DNA of 64,000 nucleotides. Source: Sphagnum magellanicum (lineage: Eukaryota; Streptophyta; Sphagnopsida; Sphagnales; Sphagnaceae). The notes below the pieces were generated by a model. That model saw only the letters and a list, made by a program, of their open reading frames with translations. It was not told the origin of the DNA and did no database searches. The DNA lies in NCBI GenBank assembly GCA_021904315.1, contig CM038919.1, positions 8,370,001 to 8,434,000 on the forward strand. The letters run 5' to 3'. Shown here piece after piece: positions 62,068 to 64,000 of the stretch. Position 1 is the stretch's first letter; every line of letters begins with the position of its first letter. The position numbers were made by a program, and so were the translations under genes.

Positions 62068-63960
62068 AAAAAAAAGAGTTTTTGAGTACCTACCTAGCCC
62101 CATGAACCTATTATTCTAAAGGTAGAAACTATTTCTATTCTGTCCAGTGTACTGGGTGACTGGGCATCTCTTTAAAAAAAAAAAAAAAAACCATCATTTA
62201 AAATCATTTAAAAAATCTGCTTGGCAAATTATGACCAGTAGTGGTCACTTTTGCCTGGCTTCTGGGCCAAATATTTGTTCAAGTTTACCATCACATCCTG
62301 TTGCTTTTGGGGGTTTTTGTGTGGTGTAGTTGCATACCATTTTGCACAAATAAGGCAATGAGGCTTCACAGATTGGGTGCCAATGACCAAGCTTAGGCAG
62401 AGAACTCACATGCACAAAGTGCACATTAACACTTCCACCAACTCAAGTTTGCCAAACTCATTAACAACCCCAAAGACCTTCTCTGATTTCTCTACTGTAT
62501 CTAGAAAGCACCTTGCACAGCATAAAATCTCACTGGGCTCTTCCAAAATGGAATGTTCTACTCTTGTGGGCATTCTGTTTTGGTAAGCCGAGTGTTGTTT
62601 TTTTTTTCCTATGACCCCCAGAGCATACCCTCCGGGTATCACAGGGGAAAAAATCCAAATGTGAGGTCACTCGTTGCAATCAGTAAAGCACACAGGCAAG
62701 GGCATTACGAAAATCCGTTATAACTTATAACTTGATTTCAAAATAAGTTGCAGGCCCTTATTTTGGTATTGCCAAAAGTAAGAACTTGCAACTATGGGGC
62801 ACCCAAACAAGAAACATTGACAACCTACTTTCAAAGGCACCTTAACAAATCGAATTTGTCCTGTAAAGGACATTTTGCAAAATTACAATATTTCATATAT
62901 CAATACTTATGGATGGATGAACCAATCATTGTTCAAAAAAAAGAAAAATTGGCTGTTTTTTTAACCAAAAAAAGAAAAGGAAAATCCCGTTTTTCTATTA
63001 TATTAAGTTTCTCCTTTTTTTGCTAATATTTTGGATAAACTTGCCACATTTTTGAAATCACAAAATTGGAAAAATAAAACCCCCTGGATCCAATAGACTT
63101 CTAACTGGATGATGAATGTCATCAGGGCCGGGATTTGGGTGTTTACTTGTTTGAGGTTGGATAGAGATGGCTAGACCAGATTTTTGGTTGAGGCTTTGTT
63201 CATTCATTCATTCATAATCAATTCTCTCTTCTTTGCTTTTGGGTGAAGTGGATGAAAAGTTAGGAGTGAGATGTAGACAACAAAACACCCATGCATGCAT
63301 AGCTTTCCTGCTAAGCAGAAGAGATACTACTCATTTGAGACTCCTGAATGTAGTCACAAGAATGTGGTTGGAGGCCGAAAAGAATCCCCTCTATAATAAT
63401 TCATCAACCTTCTTGTCTTTGAGGTTTTGACAAATAGGTTCTTTGATTCTGAATCTTTTCAATAGGTGAAACTGGCAGTTCCATTTTTTGGTGGAACCAG
63501 AATCGGCATTGGAAACATTCTAATTTTTTTTAGAACTGAAACTGTAGGGTTTTGGCGGGTATGTACTCAGGTATGCACTTAGGTATTAAAAACTGGAACC
63601 AACTGGTATCACTTTATATAAAGAATTGAGAATATACTCTTGTTCATTGTTTGCATCCATTGATACCACCATTACACTTGTTGGTATCCAAAGCCTTCCT
63701 CTTTTCAGAAAATCCTATTTGTCTATTAGAGGTATCCGTAAAGTCAGGCGATTAGGGGGCGAGAATGGTCAGTTTCGGCATAATAGGCCATCAAACCCAT
63801 AACTGGGAATGAAAATTTTACGAAAGGAAGTAACTGGGACCCAAACTAGTCGTTCCACTATTTTGGTGGTAAACTGAGTTTCATCCTGTGTTTCCTTTTG
63901 CCAGAGCGTGTGCACTGCTGCTACATATATTTTCAGCATTTCATACCCAGATTTAATAAA
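62068..63960. other. Balanced-composition end of window, no gene called
   Basis: 62545-62660 repeats module A (see 28990). A minus-strand frame at 62406-62642 (78 codons, SEKVFGVVNEFGKLELVEV) reads more like protein than most here, but overlaps module A and no family was recognised. 63420-63610 carries MITE-like phrases (GGTTCTTTGATTCTGAATC, AACTGGCAGTTCC). CpG is more frequent after 63690. Confidence 0.35.
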
Positions 63961-64000
63961 ATTTCTTTACTTTGCGGATACCACTGAAAGAAGGGATAGG

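Noticed and set aside
1..63960. tRNA, rRNA, CRISPR, prokaryotic operon or organelle genes
   Set aside because: None recognised. Structure and composition are those of transposon-rich plant nuclear DNA.

Overview
The window is AT-rich (roughly 70% A+T by eye) nuclear DNA from a plant. It contains no intact protein gene, rRNA, tRNA or CRISPR array that I can recognise. The reading frames that make sense by family are plant-type transposase relics and captured gene relics, all broken by stop codons and frameshifts. The transposable-element ends (CACTA-type and hAT-type) also fit a plant. The kinase-like and RING-like relics are of a kind I loosely associate with early-diverging land plants (bryophytes, lycophytes, ferns), but that is recollection and not something the sequence proves. 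CpG is scarce, and many of the breaks look like C-to-T changes, as expected of old, methylated, silenced DNA.

Layout. 1-1551: the right-hand part of a CACTA-like element. 1555-3160: a dispersed repeat (family R). 4529-4878: a small element with perfect 31-bp inverted ends. 5040-7870: relics of a MITE family, including a 111-nt hairpin. 12037-12475: a ~160-bp tandem repeat. 14400-15110: another dispersed repeat copy. 15172-17522: a complete non-autonomous CACTA element with TGG target duplications. 17.5-28 kb: unassigned AT-rich DNA. 28-33 kb and 60-64 kb: two more balanced islands that share repeat modules and hAT-type MITEs. 34490-35265: an inverted copy of family R.

The centrepiece is 35461-46928, an 11.47-kb insertion inside an 11-bp minisatellite. 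It has hAT-type terminal inverted repeats and a decayed 8-bp target duplication. It holds a DUF659-type hAT transposase pseudogene, a kinase-like pseudogene, a RING-H2 pseudogene and one small unrecognised gene on the opposite strand. Four blocks of GGTGAC/GTCACC-type repeats lie around or between these cassettes. It reads as a dead cargo-carrying hAT transposon, or as nested hAT insertions.

48310-51455: a third CACTA element, with TTG duplications, an internal satellite-like array, and a paralogous empty site elsewhere in the window. 52890-54713: a second, different hAT-like transposase pseudogene. 55-60 kb: mostly unassigned, with one short tandem duplication.

The window shows layered transposon accumulation and not genes working together. 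The one possible functional grouping is the cargo set of the large hAT element.
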